The notes below the pieces were generated by a model that was not told the DNA's origin, did no database searches, and saw nothing but the letters and a program-made list of their open reading frames with translations. Of a stretch of 64,000 nucleotides of DNA, positions 53,702 through 62,923 are shown piece by piece. The stretch is from an uncultured Tateyamaria sp. (GTDB lineage Bacteria > Pseudomonadota > Alphaproteobacteria > Rhodobacterales > Rhodobacteraceae): NCBI RefSeq assembly GCF_947503385.1, contig NZ_CANNDO010000001.1, positions 248,001-312,000 on the forward strand. Direction: 5' to 3'. Position 1 is the first letter of the stretch; the number at the start of each line of letters is the position of its first letter. Made by a program: the position numbers and the translations under genes.

Positions 53702-54430
53702 TCAACTCTCGAAACACGCGGCCCGCCCGTCTGCGCGGATCGTGGCGGCCCCGTCGCGGATCGCTCCGGTCCGTTTGCGCACGAAATTCGACGGGCGGCT
53801 GGCCGACCGGCCCTTGGGATTGGGCAGCACAGCCGCGAGCCGTGCGGCCTGCGTCGGGCTCAACGCTTCGGGGCCAACACCAAAATAATGGCGCGACGCC
53901 GCCTCAACCCCGAACACCCCTTCATCGAACTCGGCCACGTTCAGATACACCTCGAGGATGCGCCGCTTGGACCAGATCGCCTCGACCAGCGGGGTCATAC
54001 CCGCTTCCAGCGCTTTGCGCAGCCACGACCGCCCGTGCCAGAGATAGACGTTCTTGACGACCTGCTGACTGATGGTGGACGCGCCACGGCTGCCGCCGTC
54101 CTCAATCGCAGTGCGGATCGCCTCCAAATCGAGGCCCCAATGCAGGCAAAAATTGGCGTCCTCCGCCGCGACGGCAGACCGGGCCATCACTGGCGCGATC
54201 TCCTCCATTGGCACCCATTCCTGATCCACGCCGCCCAGACGACGGGATTCCTGCCACATGTACCAAGTGGTGGGCGGGTTCACGACCGACCACAGCAACA
54301 CAGCCACAACCGCAACAAGGAACGCGGCACTGAACCCGCGCAGTGCCCAAAGCAGCAGCCAGCGAACCGGACGAAATCGCCGCTTCGTCTTTGCCTTGGG
54401 TTTTGTCTTTGCCTTGCGTGCCTTAGCCAT
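53702..54430 (-). CDS. mtgA: Monofunctional peptidoglycan glycosyltransferase
   Basis: This 242-aa GT51 enzyme polymerises lipid II in the periplasm. An N-terminal basic stretch (KARKAKTKPKAKTKRRFRPV) is followed by one membrane anchor (LLLWALRGFSAAFLVAVVAV). GT51 marks are AEDANFCLHWGLDLEAI, GGSRGASTISQQVVKNVYLW and KRRILEVYLNVAEFDEGVFGVEAAS. The catalytic Glu sits in AAEDANF. The length is usual for MtgA. It follows an SGNH hydrolase gene by 26 bp. Confidence 0.94.
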   Translation of the reverse strand: MAKARKAKTKPKAKTKRRFRPVRWLLLWALRGFSAAFLVAVVAVLLWSVVNPPTTWYMWQESRRLGGVDQEWVPMEEIAPVMARSAVAAEDANFCLHWGLDLEAIRTAIEDGGSRGASTISQQVVKNVYLWHGRSWLRKALEAGMTPLVEAIWSKRRILEVYLNVAEFDEGVFGVEAASRHYFGVGPEALSPTQAARLAAVLPNPKGRSASRPSNFVRKRTGAIRDGAATIRADGRAACFES

Positions 54431-54456
54431 GGCCTAGCTATAGGCAATGGGCTGGC

Positions 54457-55107
54457 TCAGGGCGAGATACGATTTGCCAGATAGAGACCGACCCGCTGCG
54501 CCCCCTCTGGCGACGGATGGATGCCATCCACCGCAAACAGCGCACGATTGTCCGGGTCCAGCGCATCTTCGGAATCGACAAATGTCAGCCCCGGCGTTGC
54601 CGCCGCCAACCGGGCAATTCGCGCGTCGTACTCCACCAGATACGGGCGGCAACCCGCAAACTGACCCGACCGCGCGCTGGCATAATAGCCCATCCACAGC
54701 ACCTGCGCCCCGTCGCGCAGCACCTGAGCGATAAAGCGCGGCACCTCGCCGTCCAGCTCTGCATCAATCAAACCGTCCACGACAGGACCACATGCGCCAC
54801 AACTACAGTCGTTCAGCAGGTCGTTTGCTCCGCCGTTCATCAGCACCAAATCCCATGGCCCGCGCCGATACTGCGACCGCACATCGAACCCCAGCGCACG
54901 GCCCAGACCGGAGGCGTTGGAAAACCGCGCACCCGCCACCGCGTCATTTTCGACCTCGGCGCCCAACACCTGCCCCATCACTGACGGGATGTCGCGCCCC
55001 GTCCACTTTTGCCAAGCAAGCAGGCTGTCCCCCACCGCAAGAATGCGCTGCGGCTCGGCCTGCGCCGCACCGGTCATCAACAGAAAGCCAAGCAAAATCC
55101 ATCGCAT
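54457..55107 (-). CDS. Exported SGNH/GDSL hydrolase
   Basis: This 216-aa esterase-like protein has a signal peptide (MRWILLGFLLMTGAAQAEPQ, cleaved after AQA) and the SGNH blocks: Ser in ILAVGDSLLAWQKW, Gly in VAGARFSNA, Asn in LMNGGANDLLND, and Asp-x-x-His in VDGIHPSPEGAQ. Three Cys (DCSCGACG) in the middle are unusual and could form a disulfide. A longer frame exists, but ATG 55107 gives the signal peptide. It may act on cell-wall or ester substrates beside mtgA. Confidence 0.9.
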   Translation of the reverse strand: MRWILLGFLLMTGAAQAEPQRILAVGDSLLAWQKWTGRDIPSVMGQVLGAEVENDAVAGARFSNASGLGRALGFDVRSQYRRGPWDLVLMNGGANDLLNDCSCGACGPVVDGLIDAELDGEVPRFIAQVLRDGAQVLWMGYYASARSGQFAGCRPYLVEYDARIARLAAATPGLTFVDSEDALDPDNRALFAVDGIHPSPEGAQRVGLYLANRISP

Positions 55108-55269
55108 GACACTCAATCTAGGGGCCTTGCCCTCGGCAACAACTCGTTCACCAGAGTCGACGAAAACTCTAATCAATATCAAAACGTTAAACGCTTACGG
55201 AAAATGCCTGATTCGCAGTAAACTCTATGTCAGCCGAAGCCATATGCCCTGATTTCGGAGAGCGGAGAC

Positions 55270-55506
55270 ATGATTGAAGGAATACCGCAAACACCACCCG
55301 GCAGCATCGCGCCCGAATACCGCGTGCTCAGCGCCGCAGATGCCAAACTGGTCTGGATCCTGAAATGGTCCGGCAATGCCGACCACGTGATCGCGCACAA
55401 GCTGGGCACCATGCCCAGCCGTGTCAGCGACATTCTGGCCGAAAACACCCACGTGGGCAGCCGCGATCAGGCGACCAAGATGGTCGCCCAGCGCGAAGAA
55501 CCCTGA
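55270..55506 (+). CDS. Small hypothetical protein, helix-turn-helix-like
   Basis: This 78-aa protein is not recognised. It begins with a Pro-rich tail, then YRVLSAADAKLVWILKWSGN, then DHVIAHKLGTMPSRVSDILA, which has the spacing of a helix-turn-helix, and ends TKMVAQREEP. GGAGAGCGGAGAC precedes the ATG, so it is probably translated. It converges on gltB, 7 bp apart. It may be a DNA-binding protein; no evidence beyond the helix pattern. Confidence 0.65.
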   Translation: MIEGIPQTPPGSIAPEYRVLSAADAKLVWILKWSGNADHVIAHKLGTMPSRVSDILAENTHVGSRDQATKMVAQREEP

Positions 55507-55513
55507 GGCCCGC

Positions 55514-58500
55514 TTATTCTGCGGGAATGGCCCCTTCCTCAAGCGTCAGAGGTGCGGGCAAATGGATCAACATTTCTGTGGGACACACCTGCAAGAAGTG
55601 ACGCTGTTCAACGTCCCAATGTTGCAGGATATCGGCGGCCTTGCGACTGCCGGTTTCCGTCAAATGCCGCTCGATCAGTGTCTTGAGCTGATCCTGCCAG
55701 TGCGGCACGGTCACCGGGCACGTCACCAAGGTTTCCATGTTCATCAGCGGCTCGGCCTGCCCCTCGGGATCATACAGATACGCCATCCCGCCGGTCATCC
55801 CCGCGCCGAAATTCGCACCAATGCCCCCCAGGATCACGGCGACACCGCCGGTCATGTATTCACAGCCATTGGACCCGCAGCCCTCGACCACGACCTGCGC
55901 ACCCGAGTTGCGCACCGCAAACCGTTCACCCGCGCGGCCCGCCGCAAACAAGAAGCCGTCGGTCGCCCCGTAAAGGACGGTATTGCCGATGATCACATTG
56001 TCCGACGCAACGAGCGGTGATGCCATCGGCGGACGCACGACAATGGTGCCGCCTGACAGACCCTTGCCCACATAGTCATTGGCATCGCCAGACACTTCCA
56101 GTTTGAGCCCAGGTGCCGCAAACGCGCCCAAGGACTGCCCGGCAGAGCCGGTCAGTTTGACCGTCAGGTGGTCAGGCTGGAGCGTATTGCGCATCCCGAA
56201 CTTGCGTACGATATGGCTGGAGGTCCGCGTGCCCACAGTCCGGTGCGTGTTCTGCACTGCGTAACTCAACTGCATCTTTTCGCCGTCCTCAAGGAACCGC
56301 GCCGCGTCGCGCACAATTTGCGCGTCCAGCGTGTCGGGCACTGCGTTGCGGTCGCGATCGCGGTTGTAGACGATGTCTGCGGCCCCATCGACGGTGATCA
56401 GCATCGGGTTCAGGTCGAGATCATCCAGATGCGCAGACCCGCGCGACACCTGCGCCAGTAGGTCCGCCCGTCCAATTACGTCATCAAGGCTCCGCGCCCC
56501 GATAGAAGCCAACAGCTCTCGGACTTCCTGCGCGTAGAAAGTGATCAGGTTCACCACCTTGTCCGCGTTGCCGGTGAATTTGGCCCGCAGCGCTTCGTCC
56601 TGCGTACACACGCCCACGGGGCACGTGTTGGACTGGCACTGCCGCACCATGATACAGCCCATCGCGATCAGCGCCGCAGTGCCGATGCCGTATTCCTCGG
56701 CCCCCAGCATCGCCGCCATCACGATATCACGCCCGGTGCGCAGGCCCCCGTCGGTCCGCAAGGTCACACGGTCGCGCAGGTTGTTCATGCTCAGCACCTG
56801 ATGCGCTTCGGTCAGGCCCATCTCCCACGGCAATCCCGCGTATTTGATCGACGTAGCAGGCGACGCGCCTGTGCCGCCGTTATGGCCCGAGATTAGGATC
56901 ACATCTGCCTTCGCCTTGGCCACACCGGCGGCGATGGTGCCGACACCGCTGGACGCCACCAGCTTGACCGTCACCTTGCAGCGCGGGTTGATCTGTTTGA
57001 GGTCGTAGATCAGCTGCGCCAGGTCTTCGATCGAGTAGATGTCATGGTGCGGCGGGGGCGAGATCAGCGTAACGCCCTTGGTCGAGTGCCGCAGCCGTGC
57101 GATCAGGTCAGTGACCTTCATACCGGGCAACTGCCCGCCTTCGCCGGGCTTGGCACCCTGCGCCACCTTGATCTCCAGCTCTTCACACTGGTTCAGATAC
57201 TCCGCCGTCACGCCGAAACGCCCGGACGCCACCTGCTTGATCTTGGCCGACGGATTGTCGCCATTGGGCTCGGGGTGGAAATGCGCCGGATCTTCACCAC
57301 CTTCGCCACTGTCCGACTTTGCGCCAATCCGGTTCATCGCCACGTTCAGCGTCTTGTGCGCCTCGGGGCTCAGTGCGCCCAGCGACATACCGGGCGTTAC
57401 AAACCGCTTGCGGATCGAAGTGATGCTCTCCACCTCTTCAATCGGCACAGGCTTGCCCAGCGGCTTGATGTCCATGAGGTCGCGCAGATGGATCGGCGGG
57501 CCGCTCCGCATTTTGGCGGAATACTGCTTCCACAGTTCGAACGACGCCTTGTTGCAAGCCATCTGCATCATGTGCATCGAGGTCGCTTCCCATGCGTGGG
57601 TCTCACCCGATTGGCGCGCCTTGTAGAAGCCGCCGATGGGCAGGACATCAGCGCCTTGCCAACCCTGTGCGTGGACCTCTTCGGCCTTGGACTGGATGCC
57701 TGTCACGCCAATCCCAGAGATGCGAGACAACATCCCGGGGAAGTATTCGGCACACATGGCGCGGGACAGGCCCACCGCCTCAAAATTCAGGCCACCGCGA
57801 TAGGACGACACAACGGAAATCCCCATCTTGGCCATGATCTTGAGAAGGCCCGCATCAATCGCTTTGCGGTAGCGCGCAACCGCCTCGGTCAATGTGCCGT
57901 CCAACAGGCCCCGGTCGATCCGGTCGGCCAGCGAGTCTTCGGCCAGATAAGCATTCACAACCGTCGCACCACAACCGATCAGCACGGCAAAGTAGTGCGG
58001 ATCAATACATTCCGCCGACCGCACGTTCAGCGAACAGAAGGTGCGCAAGCCGTTGCGCGTCAGATGACTGTGCACAGCGGATGTGGCAAGGATCATGGGC
58101 ATCGCAACGCGATCCGGCCCGGAATGTTGATCCGTCAGCACTATGTGCCCCGCGCCCGACCGTACGGCATCCTCGGCCTCGGCCCGGATACGCGCCAGAC
58201 CATCGCTGAGCGCGCCGGTACCGGGTTCAAAGGAACAATCGATCTCGATCAGGTCCGCGTTGAAATGGGTCGCGATCTCGTCCCACTGCGCATTGCCGAC
58301 AAAGGGGCTGTCGAGTGTGATGATCTCGGTCTGTGCGCTCGACTCGTCCAGCACGTTCTTGAGGTTGCCGAACCGTGTCTTGAGGCTCATCACGCGGTAT
58401 TCGCGCAGACTGTCAATTGGCGGGTTCGTCACTTGGCTGAAATTCTGGCGGAAGAAATGCGACAGCGGACGATACCGCTTGGACAGCACGGCCGAGGGCG

Positions 58501-60043
58501 TGTCATCGCCCATGGAGGCAATCGCCTCTTTCCCGTCCTCGGCCATGGGGGCGAGGATATTCTCAAGCTCTTCGATGGTGTAGCCTGCCGCAATCTGACG
58601 CCGTTTCAGATCATCACCGGAAAACAGGACCTTTTCCGTCACGCCCGCTATCGCAGGTTCCAGATCCTTGATCTTGCCGACCCAGTCGCCAAAGGGCTGG
58701 TTGGCGGCCAGTTGATCCTTGATCTCGGTGTCGTGATACAGCTTGCCCTCCGCCATATCGATGGCCAGCAACTGACCAGGGCCCAATGCGCCCTTTTCAA
58801 TGATCCCCGCTTCGTTCAGCGGCACCATGCCGGTCTCGGACCCGGCGATAACCATACCGTCCTCGGTCACGACATAGCGCATCGGACGCAGACCGTTCCG
58901 GTCCAGCCCCGCGCAGACCCAACGCCCGTCCGTCATGGCCAAGGCGGCTGGACCGTCCCACGGTTCCATCACCGAATTGCAGTAGGAATACATGTCGCGC
59001 CACGCCTGCGGCAGCTCAACCGCCTGCTTGGACCACGATTCCGGCACCAGCATCGTCTTGGCCATGGGCGCGTTACGGCCCGCCCGCACCAGCACCTCGA
59101 ACACTGCGTCGAGTGCCGCCGAGTCCGAAGACCCGTTGGCAACGATGGGCTTAATGTCCTCGGCCATGTCGCCAAACGTGCCCGATGCCATGCGGATTTC
59201 GTGGGACTTCATCCAGTTCAGGTTGCCTTTGAGCGTGTTGATCTCGCCATTGTGCGCCAGCATTCGGAACGGCTGCGCCAGCCACCATTGTGGAAATGTG
59301 TTGGTGGAATAGCGCTGGTGATAGATCGCAAAAGCGCTCTCGAACCGCTCATCCAGCAGGTCGGGATAAAACTCCGCCACCTGTTCGGCCAGCATCATGC
59401 CCTTGTAGATGATCGACCGGCAGGACAGCGACGCAATATAGAGCTGCGGCACCTGCGCAGCGGCGGCAGCCTTTTCGATGCGGCGGCGGATCACGTACAG
59501 CTCCCGTTCGAACGTTTCTTCGTCCACGCCTTTGGCATTGGAAATCAGGATCTGTTCGATCTCGGGCCGGGTTGCATTGGCCTTTTCGCCCAAAACAGAG
59601 ACGTCGACCGGAACGTGCCGCCAGCCGTAGATGTAGTAGCCCATACGCAGAACTTCGGTTTCCACGATGGTCCGACAAGTTTCCTGCGCGCCAAAATCAT
59701 TGCGTGGCAGGAACACCTGCCCCACCGCGATCAGCCGGTCCCGATCCGGTGTGTGGCCCGTCCGTTCAATCTGATCGTAAAAGAACGGCACCGGAATCTG
59801 CACATGGATGCCCGCGCCATCGCCGGTCTTGCCATCTGCATCCACAGCGCCGCGGTGCCAAATCGCCTTTAGGGCCTTGATCCCGTTTTCCACCACCGCG
59901 CGACTGGCGGTGCCGTCGACATTCACCACCAGACCCACGCCACAATTCGCGCGCTCGTGTTCATGCGCATACAGACCCTGTTCGGCCAGACGTGTGCGTT
60001 TTGTTTCCTCGGCCTTGACCCAAGTGGCATCAAATTTGGTCAT
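55514..60043 (-). CDS. gltB: Glutamate synthase (NADPH) large subunit
   Basis: GltB makes two glutamates from glutamine and 2-oxoglutarate. The 1509-aa protein has a 33-residue propeptide, then the glutaminase domain with catalytic C34 (RANCGVGLVVNVDG), the central and FMN-binding domains (ISGHNGGTGASPATSIKYAG, then PWEMGLTEAHQVL), the 3Fe-4S cysteines in CIMVRQCQSNTCPVGVCT, and the C-terminal beta-helix (GSNGCEYMTGGVAVILGGIG). The length is normal. It overlaps a small secreted-protein gene by 4 nt upstream. GltD is two genes away. Confidence 0.97.
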   Translation of the reverse strand: MTKFDATWVKAEETKRTRLAEQGLYAHEHERANCGVGLVVNVDGTASRAVVENGIKALKAIWHRGAVDADGKTGDGAGIHVQIPVPFFYDQIERTGHTPDRDRLIAVGQVFLPRNDFGAQETCRTIVETEVLRMGYYIYGWRHVPVDVSVLGEKANATRPEIEQILISNAKGVDEETFERELYVIRRRIEKAAAAAQVPQLYIASLSCRSIIYKGMMLAEQVAEFYPDLLDERFESAFAIYHQRYSTNTFPQWWLAQPFRMLAHNGEINTLKGNLNWMKSHEIRMASGTFGDMAEDIKPIVANGSSDSAALDAVFEVLVRAGRNAPMAKTMLVPESWSKQAVELPQAWRDMYSYCNSVMEPWDGPAALAMTDGRWVCAGLDRNGLRPMRYVVTEDGMVIAGSETGMVPLNEAGIIEKGALGPGQLLAIDMAEGKLYHDTEIKDQLAANQPFGDWVGKIKDLEPAIAGVTEKVLFSGDDLKRRQIAAGYTIEELENILAPMAEDGKEAIASMGDDTPSAVLSKRYRPLSHFFRQNFSQVTNPPIDSLREYRVMSLKTRFGNLKNVLDESSAQTEIITLDSPFVGNAQWDEIATHFNADLIEIDCSFEPGTGALSDGLARIRAEAEDAVRSGAGHIVLTDQHSGPDRVAMPMILATSAVHSHLTRNGLRTFCSLNVRSAECIDPHYFAVLIGCGATVVNAYLAEDSLADRIDRGLLDGTLTEAVARYRKAIDAGLLKIMAKMGISVVSSYRGGLNFEAVGLSRAMCAEYFPGMLSRISGIGVTGIQSKAEEVHAQGWQGADVLPIGGFYKARQSGETHAWEATSMHMMQMACNKASFELWKQYSAKMRSGPPIHLRDLMDIKPLGKPVPIEEVESITSIRKRFVTPGMSLGALSPEAHKTLNVAMNRIGAKSDSGEGGEDPAHFHPEPNGDNPSAKIKQVASGRFGVTAEYLNQCEELEIKVAQGAKPGEGGQLPGMKVTDLIARLRHSTKGVTLISPPPHHDIYSIEDLAQLIYDLKQINPRCKVTVKLVASSGVGTIAAGVAKAKADVILISGHNGGTGASPATSIKYAGLPWEMGLTEAHQVLSMNNLRDRVTLRTDGGLRTGRDIVMAAMLGAEEYGIGTAALIAMGCIMVRQCQSNTCPVGVCTQDEALRAKFTGNADKVVNLITFYAQEVRELLASIGARSLDDVIGRADLLAQVSRGSAHLDDLDLNPMLITVDGAADIVYNRDRDRNAVPDTLDAQIVRDAARFLEDGEKMQLSYAVQNTHRTVGTRTSSHIVRKFGMRNTLQPDHLTVKLTGSAGQSLGAFAAPGLKLEVSGDANDYVGKGLSGGTIVVRPPMASPLVASDNVIIGNTVLYGATDGFLFAAGRAGERFAVRNSGAQVVVEGCGSNGCEYMTGGVAVILGGIGANFGAGMTGGMAYLYDPEGQAEPLMNMETLVTCPVTVPHWQDQLKTLIERHLTETGSRKAADILQHWDVEQRHFLQVCPTEMLIHLPAPLTLEEGAIPAE

Positions 60044-60735
60044 TGGTCGGCTCCTTCGTGGCTGGGGGTGAAACGTGCCAGCGACGCTTCACACTCGTAT
60101 AGCGGTGTCTTGGAAAAGAACCCCGGTTCGCCGGGAAAAATGAAATCAACGGGGTCATTCGCCCATTCGGTGACAGCCCCGTCCGCGCTGGTGTGCCGGT
60201 AGCTGCCCGACAGAAACCGACCCAGCGCAGGCGACACGTATTCGTTGCCCGTGATCGTCGTCGTTCCGCTTGTCGTGCTCTCGTAGCGCGCCGAAAAGGC
60301 CGTGCGCAGCAGGGCCTCGCCGTCAATCACGACCTCTTCGCCGGTCAATTGATCAAAGCCCACAACGCGGGTCACCTCGCCACCCGGACCGCGCATATTA
60401 AAATCGAATGCGTCGGTCCCGGTTTCAAGCAACTCGGACAGGCTGGCCGGATCGGCGGCGGGCAGTTCGATCACCTCGCGCCGGGTCGGGAACAGATCAA
60501 TGCTTTCCATCCATTGGGTTTCGGCATCAATGCGCCCGATGAATTTTGGCCCATCTTCGTGAAACGACACGCGCCAACTGTCGCCCGGAGTATCAGCGGT
60601 ACAGACATAGATATTGTCCAACTCGCAACCGCGCGATTGCACCGTTACAACACCCTCACACCCGACAGGCGGGATGAACCGGTCACTGGCGGTGGCTGGC
60701 GCAGCCAGCAGAAATAAAACGGCTGCACGGATCAT
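60040..60735 (-). CDS. Secreted hypothetical protein in the glt cluster
   Basis: I do not recognise this 231-aa protein. It has a signal peptide (MIRAAVLFLLAAPATASDRF, cleavage near residue 17) and four Cys, three early (GCEGVVTVQSRGCEL, YVCTADTPGD) and one late (LYECEAS), which could form disulfides. WRVSFHEDGPKFIGRIDAET and GRFLSGSYRHTSADG look like beta strands. Both ends overlap neighbours by 4 nt (GFA gene upstream, gltB downstream), so it is made along with glutamate synthase. Role unknown. Confidence 0.75.
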   Translation of the reverse strand: MIRAAVLFLLAAPATASDRFIPPVGCEGVVTVQSRGCELDNIYVCTADTPGDSWRVSFHEDGPKFIGRIDAETQWMESIDLFPTRREVIELPAADPASLSELLETGTDAFDFNMRGPGGEVTRVVGFDQLTGEEVVIDGEALLRTAFSARYESTTSGTTTITGNEYVSPALGRFLSGSYRHTSADGAVTEWANDPVDFIFPGEPGFFSKTPLYECEASLARFTPSHEGADQ

Positions 60736-61172
60736 GGGGCTGCGTCCAGATCGGGGTTGAGAGCAATCACATCGTCCCGTGTCATGCGCTTTTGACCCCG
60801 GTCCACGATTTCAAATCCGTCAGGCGCATGATCCACGTAAATCTCGTGGCTCAACTCAAAACCGTTTGGATCATCGAACAGCCCCAAGGGCAGGTCGGTC
60901 GCGCCGAACCACTTGCCCGGCTTCGTCTGACGGAAATAGAGACCCGTGCCGCATTCCCGGCACCACGCGCGTTCGGCCCAATCGCTGCCTGCGCGCACTG
61001 CAATATTCTCGGAACCGTCCCAAGTTATGTTCTCGGTCTTAACGCTGACCTCGACCAGCGCGGCCCCGGTCCACCGGCGGCACATTGGACAATGGCAGAT
61101 GCCAAAGGTGCCGGGCACGTCGCGCGCAACAAAGCGCACGGCACCGCACAAGCATCCTCCGGTCTTTTCCAT
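60732..61172 (-). CDS. GFA-family (CENP-V/GFA zinc-domain) protein
   Basis: This 146-aa protein has the zinc ligands of the GFA / glutathione-dependent formaldehyde-activating fold: GGCLCGAVRFVA near the start, FGICHCPMCRRWTGAALV, and RECGTGLYFRQTKPG in the middle. The proposed formaldehyde activity of Gfa is contested, and many members are of unknown function. It lies between gltD and gltB. A perfect TGTCA-N7-TGACA palindrome 18 bp before its start suggests control of its own. Confidence 0.9.
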   Translation of the reverse strand: MEKTGGCLCGAVRFVARDVPGTFGICHCPMCRRWTGAALVEVSVKTENITWDGSENIAVRAGSDWAERAWCRECGTGLYFRQTKPGKWFGATDLPLGLFDDPNGFELSHEIYVDHAPDGFEIVDRGQKRMTRDDVIALNPDLDAAP

Positions 61173-61189
61173 TGTCGTTCTCCCTGCTT

Positions 61190-61218
61190 TGTCAGCGATG
61201 CTGACATAAGTGATGTCA
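61190..61218. promoter_or_regulatory. Chained TGTCA/TGACA palindromes before the GFA gene
   Basis: TGTCAGC-GAT-GCTGACA (61190-61206) is a perfect 17-bp palindrome. TGACAT-AAGTG-ATGTCA (61202-61218) overlaps it, so half-sites TGTCA, TGACA, TGTCA repeat every 12 bp. The first has the same TGTCA-N7-TGACA form as the palindrome in the petP promoter. Confidence 0.55.
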
Positions 61219-61264
61219 AATGTGTCTCGCGCTGTGCACGTGGATGGTCGGCCCGGTGACGTGG

Positions 61265-62701
61265 TTATTCGGCGGCGATGGCCGTGGCACTGAACTGTTG
61301 CAGGATCGCGTCGGCGCAGTCGCGCCCGTCCCGGATCGCCCAGACGACAAGGCTTGCGCCGCGCACGATGTCACCCACCGCATAGACGCCGACCATAGCC
61401 GTCTTGCCGGTTGTGAACTCGGCCTTGACCGTGCCCCACCGTGTCACCTCCAGCTCGGGCTGGTTCCACAGCGTTGGCAACTCTTCGGGCTCAAAGCCCA
61501 GCGCCTTGATCACCAGATCCGCCTCTTCGACGTAGTCGGCACCTTCGATCAACTCGGGTGCCTGACGGCCTGTAGCGTCGGGTTGGCCCAGACGCATCTG
61601 CTGCACCATCACGCCGGCGACTTTGTCGCCGTCGGTGGTGAACCCTTTGGGTGCGCGCAACCAGTCGAATACCACGCCTTCTTCCTCGGCGTTCTGCACC
61701 TCGCGCTGCGAGCCGGGCATGTTGGCCCGGTCCCGGCGGTACAGGCATTTCACGCTGGTCGCGCCCTGCCGGATCGACGTGCGCACACAATCCATCGCCG
61801 TGTCGCCACCACCGATGACCACCACGCGTTTACCGTTCGCATTCAGCGACCCGTCCTCAAACGCGGGCACCGCGTCGCCAAAGCTCTTGCGGTTGCTTAC
61901 GGTCAGGAAATCAATCGCCTTGACCACACCGTTGGCTTCGGCGTTAGGCATTGAAAGATCACGGCTTTTGTAAACACCCGTCGCAATGATAACCGCATCA
62001 TGCGCCTTGCGAATATCCTCGAACGAGATGTCGTCGCCCACGTTGCAATTCAGCTTGAAGGTCACACCGCCCTGTTCCAACTGTGCGTTGCGGCGCATCA
62101 CAACGTCCTTCTCCAGCTTGAAGCCGGGAATACCATAGGTCAGCAATCCGCCCGAACGGTCATAGCGGTCATAGACGGTGACCTGCACGCCCGCGCGGCG
62201 CAGCACGTCCGCTGCGGCCAGCCCACCGGGCCCCGCGCCGATGATGCCCACGCTTTCGCTGCGTTCCTGTGCCGGAGCGATCGGTTTGACCCAGCCTTCT
62301 TCCCATGCGGTGTCGGTGATGTATTTCTCGACCGATCCGATGGTGACGGTGCCGTGGCCCGACTGTTCGATCACGCAATTGCCTTCGCACAGGCGGTCCT
62401 GGGGACAGATGCGGCCACAAATCTCGGGAAAGGTGTTGGTTGCCTGAGACACCTCATAGGCCTCTTGCAAACGACCTTCGGCAGTCAGCTTCAACCAGTC
62501 GGGGATATTGTTGTGCAACGGGCAATGCGACTGGCAATAGGGCACACCGCATTGCGAACAACGTGACGCCTGCTCTTTTGCTTTGGCATCCGCGTATTCG
62601 GCGTAAATCTCATGGAAATCCTCGCGACGTGTTTCCGCATCACGCTTTTCGGGCATGACTCGGGGGATGTTCACGAATTTCAGCATCGGTTGCTCGGCCA
62701 T
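61265..62701 (-). CDS. gltD: Glutamate synthase (NADPH) small subunit
   Basis: GltD passes electrons from NADPH through FAD to GltB. The 478-aa protein has the N-terminal 4Fe-4S cysteines C48, C51, C56 and C60 (CSQCGVPYCQSHC) and a second set in ICPQDRLCEGNC, then the FAD motif VGIIGAGPGGLAAADVLRRA and the NADPH motif VVVIGGGDTAMDCVRTSIRQ. GDIVRGASLVVWAIRDGRDC ends the FAD domain. It is upstream of GFA, the secreted protein and gltB on the same strand, with 92 bp before GFA. Confidence 0.96.
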   Translation of the reverse strand: MAEQPMLKFVNIPRVMPEKRDAETRREDFHEIYAEYADAKAKEQASRCSQCGVPYCQSHCPLHNNIPDWLKLTAEGRLQEAYEVSQATNTFPEICGRICPQDRLCEGNCVIEQSGHGTVTIGSVEKYITDTAWEEGWVKPIAPAQERSESVGIIGAGPGGLAAADVLRRAGVQVTVYDRYDRSGGLLTYGIPGFKLEKDVVMRRNAQLEQGGVTFKLNCNVGDDISFEDIRKAHDAVIIATGVYKSRDLSMPNAEANGVVKAIDFLTVSNRKSFGDAVPAFEDGSLNANGKRVVVIGGGDTAMDCVRTSIRQGATSVKCLYRRDRANMPGSQREVQNAEEEGVVFDWLRAPKGFTTDGDKVAGVMVQQMRLGQPDATGRQAPELIEGADYVEEADLVIKALGFEPEELPTLWNQPELEVTRWGTVKAEFTTGKTAMVGVYAVGDIVRGASLVVWAIRDGRDCADAILQQFSATAIAAE

Positions 62702-62923
62702 GGATCACTCCAGCGGGTAAACGGTCAGGTCCGCGCGGCATAAAGGATTCAAGACAGGATGAAAAGGCAGTATTACTGACCTAATAATGTGTTTTGTCAC
62801 AAGATCAGGTGCAAAGCTGCATAAACGGCATAAGATTTAAGGCCGGTTCGGCCTCATATCTGGCGTTTGCGTTCAGAATCAGCGGCTTGTATGCAGAGTG
62901 TAGCACATAAGGGCGCGCGGCAC

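Noticed and set aside
57044-59872. 942-codon open frame on the plus strand opposite gltB
   Set aside because: It is fully antisense to the clear gltB gene, has low-complexity His/Arg/Gln-rich sequence and no family pattern; long antisense frames are expected in high-GC DNA.
61231-61245. NtrC-type site near GTGCAC upstream of the GFA gene
   Set aside because: Only a short GTGCAC core is present; the spaced TGCAC-N5-GTGCA form is not there.
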